A stretch of 64,000 bases of DNA from Nocardia blacklockiae (GTDB lineage Bacteria; Actinomycetota; Actinomycetes; Mycobacteriales; Mycobacteriaceae). This document shows positions 62,244 through 64,000 of the stretch, piece after piece. Location of the stretch: the NCBI RefSeq assembly GCF_015477355.1, contig NZ_JADLRJ010000004.1:558001-622000 (forward strand). The letters are read 5' to 3'. Below the pieces are notes generated by a model that was not told the DNA's origin, ran no database searches, and saw only the letters and a list, made by a program, of their open reading frames with translations. Position 1 is the stretch's first letter, and every line of letters starts with the position of its first letter. The position numbers and the translations under genes were made by a program.

Positions 62244-63260
62244 TCAGCTGGCGACAGCGCCCCGGCCGTACCGCCCGACCCGCACCATCCGGTGCAGTTC
62301 CGCGTTGAACTCTTGCGGCGCTTCGATATTGGGCAGGTGGCCGGTCGGCAGCACCGTGTAGCGATCCAGGTGACCGGTCTCGGCGAGGACGTCGGCGATG
62401 CGTTCGGACATCCGCTTGGGCAGCAGCCGGTCGTACTCCCCCGCGATCACGCTGGTGGGCACGGTGAGATGCGCGGCCGCGCCCGTCAGGTCGAGATCGG
62501 CCAGAGCGAGGGCGAAGCGGCCGCGGACCGTCGGGCGGCAGGACCGCACGATGGACAGCCCGAAATCGACCTGCTCGGCGGTGGCGGCGCGATTGAGGAT
62601 GCGCGCCTTGAAGATCGACCGCACCGGCGAACCGCTCGGCAGCGGCACGGGCGTGCCGAACAGCGCGCGGCCCAGCCAGATCGGCGCGGGCACCAGGGCG
62701 TTGAAGATCGGCAGCACCTGCGTCTCCGACGCGATCGCACCGGCGGTCGTGGTCGCCAGCAGGACCGCCGAGGCGCGCGCGGCGACCTGCTCCGGGTAGT
62801 ACTGGGCCCAGGCCTGAATGGTGATGCCGCCCATGCTGTGCCCGACCAGCACGGCGCGCTGGCCCGGCCGCAGTACCGCGTCCAGCACGTCGGACAGGTC
62901 GTCGGCCAGTTGCTCGGCGCAGTACGCGCGCTTGCCCGCCGCGCTGGCGCCGTGGCCGCGCAGGTCGAAGGCGACCACACGATACTGGTCGGCGAAGGCG
63001 TTGATCTGGGGATTCCAGTATTCGATGCAACACGACCAGCCGTGGATCAGCACGATGACCTCGCCGTCGGCCGGGCCGAAGGCCTGCACCCGCAAGTCGA
63101 CGCCGTCGCGGGTGGTGACGGGGATGGTCTCGGGTGACGGCGCGGCGTTGAAAGCCGCGGTGGCGTAGGTGCGGCCGCGCAATCGGGCGCGGTACGCCTC
63201 GCTCAGCGCCTCGGGGCCGCTTCGCAGGCCGGTCACCGTCTGGGGCAGCTTCACCAGCAT
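62244..63260 (-). CDS. Alpha/beta hydrolase, copy 1 of a tandem pair
   Basis: A 338-residue hydrolase. The oxyanion region is VLIHGWSCCIEYW, the nucleophile is in LVGHSMGGITIQ, the acid is in VIAGEYDRLLP, and the histidine is in LPTGHLPNIE. ATG 63260 follows AAAGGAG five bases upstream; GTG 63266 would overlap that site. The gene at the window end resembles it along the visible length. It might be an epoxide hydrolase or lipase; the substrate is unknown. Confidence 0.88.
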   Translation of the reverse strand: MLVKLPQTVTGLRSGPEALSEAYRARLRGRTYATAAFNAAPSPETIPVTTRDGVDLRVQAFGPADGEVIVLIHGWSCCIEYWNPQINAFADQYRVVAFDLRGHGASAAGKRAYCAEQLADDLSDVLDAVLRPGQRAVLVGHSMGGITIQAWAQYYPEQVAARASAVLLATTTAGAIASETQVLPIFNALVPAPIWLGRALFGTPVPLPSGSPVRSIFKARILNRAATAEQVDFGLSIVRSCRPTVRGRFALALADLDLTGAAAHLTVPTSVIAGEYDRLLPKRMSERIADVLAETGHLDRYTVLPTGHLPNIEAPQEFNAELHRMVRVGRYGRGAVAS

Positions 63261-63579
63261 GAGCACTCCTTTGTGTCCTCCCGCACACTACCGCGCTAGC
63301 AGCAGTGCTTGCTAGTGCAAGCAGTCGGATTTCTTCCGGCCCGCATCCGTGTCCGGACGTGTGCGGCAGCTCCGCTGCATGCATCCCGCCTTCGACGAAT
63401 ACCCATCGACCGCAACCTCATTCGACAGCGAGCCGGGCCGATGAACCGTTGTTACCTACAACACATATCGCCCGCAGCCCATGCCGCGATAGCGCGGCGA
63501 CGGATAACGAAATGCCAACGATCCGCGCCTCGGAATGCTCGAGTACCGATGCGCCGCAAAGGATTCGGCGTGCGAGCCG
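63261..63579. other. Intergenic stretch with operator-like dyads
   Basis: No supported gene lies here. The part near the first hydrolase has overlapping dyads at 63296-63323 described separately; the remaining bases, 63330-63579, show only chance frames. The gap separates two related hydrolases transcribed in the same direction, so it holds a promoter for the first. Confidence 0.6.
63296..63323. promoter_or_regulatory. Overlapping palindromes upstream of hydrolase copy 1
   Basis: CTAGCA (63296-63301) pairs with TGCTAG (63310-63315), and TGCTTGC (63306-63312) pairs with GCAAGCA (63317-63323). The two perfect dyads overlap, about 40 bases before the start at 63260. The pattern resembles a TetR-type operator. 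No regulator gene is adjacent in the window. Confidence 0.65.
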
Positions 63580-64000
63580 CTACGCGCTGACCTCACGCGG
63601 CTCGTAGGTCGCGGTGAGCACCCGGCCCAGCTCCTCGTTGAACTCCCGGTAGGCCTCCACGTTGCCCAGGTGACCGGTCGGCAGCACGACCAGTCGCTCG
63701 AAGCTGCCCGCGCCGCGCAGCATCTCGGCGATCCGCCGGGAATGCACCACCGGGGTCATATCGTCGAAGGCGCCGGCGACGACCGTGGTGGGCACGGTCA
63801 GATTCGCGGCCGAGGTGCCGAGCGCCAGGTCCGCCAGCAGCCGCCCGAACCGGGCCCGCACGGCCGCCGGGCACGAGCGCACGATCGACAGCCCGAACTC
63901 GGCGATGTCGCCGGTCGACGCCAGGCTCATGATCTGCCGCCGGAAGATCCACTTCACCGGGGGAATCGGCGGAAAGACGATGGGGCTGCCCAGCCCGTGC
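63580..64000 (-). CDS. Alpha/beta hydrolase, copy 2 (5' end outside window)
   Basis: Only the last 139 residues are visible; the frame is open at the window end, so the start lies beyond 64000. The visible part shows FGLSIVRSCPAAVRARFG, VVAGAFDDMTP with the acid aspartate, and VVLPTGHLGNVEAY with the catalytic histidine. These match copy 1 (62244-63260) residue for residue at many places, so the two arose by duplication. The nucleophile part is not visible. Confidence 0.85.
   Translation of the reverse strand, partial: HGLGSPIVFPPIPPVKWIFRRQIMSLASTGDIAEFGLSIVRSCPAAVRARFGRLLADLALGTSAANLTVPTTVVAGAFDDMTPVVHSRRIAEMLRGAGSFERLVVLPTGHLGNVEAYREFNEELGRVLTATYEPREVSA

Noticed and set aside
63305-63607. 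Small plus-strand frames between the tandem hydrolases
   Set aside because: They overlap operator-like dyads and the end of the second hydrolase, and translations lack protein character.

Overview
The window is high-GC chromosomal DNA from a mycolic-acid actinomycete, most likely Nocardia or a close relative. The evidence is the base composition, the frequent GTG starts, mycothiol synthesis (mshA), F420-type oxidoreductases, a BldC regulator, bS22, senX3-regX3 and WXG100 proteins. From recalled knowledge (no search was run), the gene order matches the Mycobacterium tuberculosis stretch from Rv0529 down to Rv0478, read in reverse. It runs ccs genes, hemL, hemB, hemD, hemC, hemA, serB1, acyltransferase, epimerase, bS22, bldC, proC, ppx/gppA, regX3-senX3, gpm1, mshA, L,D-transpeptidase, murB and deoC. 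Against that conserved backbone, inserted blocks stand out.

Layout. 0-1.6 kb: a cut-off cyclotransferase-like gene, then a PadR repressor under a perfect palindrome, overlapping an F420-type oxidoreductase gene. 1.6-8.3 kb (minus strand): a tightly coupled run hemL, phosphatase, thioredoxin-like lipoprotein, ccdA, resB, ccsB and a HIT gene, linking haem supply to system II cytochrome c maturation. 8.5-12 kb: small secreted and membrane proteins, then hemB. 12.1-17.8 kb: hemD, hemC, hemA and rex in one overlapping operon behind a Rex-type operator, preceded by a glutaredoxin-like gene. 17.9-28.7 kb: serB1-like phosphatase, acyltransferase, epimerase, bS22, bldC, proC, a thioesterase-fold protein, a TIM-barrel protein, a repeat-rich membrane protein, a Ppx/GppA enzyme and a Cys-rich protein. 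28.9-32 kb: FMN reductase, a small secreted protein and regX3-senX3.

32.2-46.3 kb is an accessory block between senX3 and gpm1, which are neighbours in M. tuberculosis. It carries an ECF41/SigJ-like sigma factor with a flavin dehydrogenase and a divergent LysR, and two paralogous secreted CocE-family hydrolases. Between those two hydrolases lie a predicted type VII secretion toxin-immunity cassette (two WXG100 proteins, a 430-residue toxin and a candidate immunity protein), an F420-dependent oxidoreductase with a divergent TetR and duplicated operators, an Scr1-type XRE regulator with two DUF397 partners, and an unknown gene pair.

46.7-64 kb returns to the backbone: gpm1, a KOW-like protein, a ROK kinase, a serine hydrolase, a YbjN protein, mshA, an alpha/beta hydrolase, an SDR, L,D-transpeptidase, murB, two DUF2505 proteins, a methyltransferase, an AbiEi-like protein, a LmeA-like protein, deoC, a GNAT protein, purU and two tandem alpha/beta hydrolases, the last cut by the window end. 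Repeats of note are a 32-bp triplet, a 52-bp tandem duplication that copies a gene's stop codon, and a dispersed palindrome. I saw no rRNA, tRNA, CRISPR array, insertion sequence or prophage.
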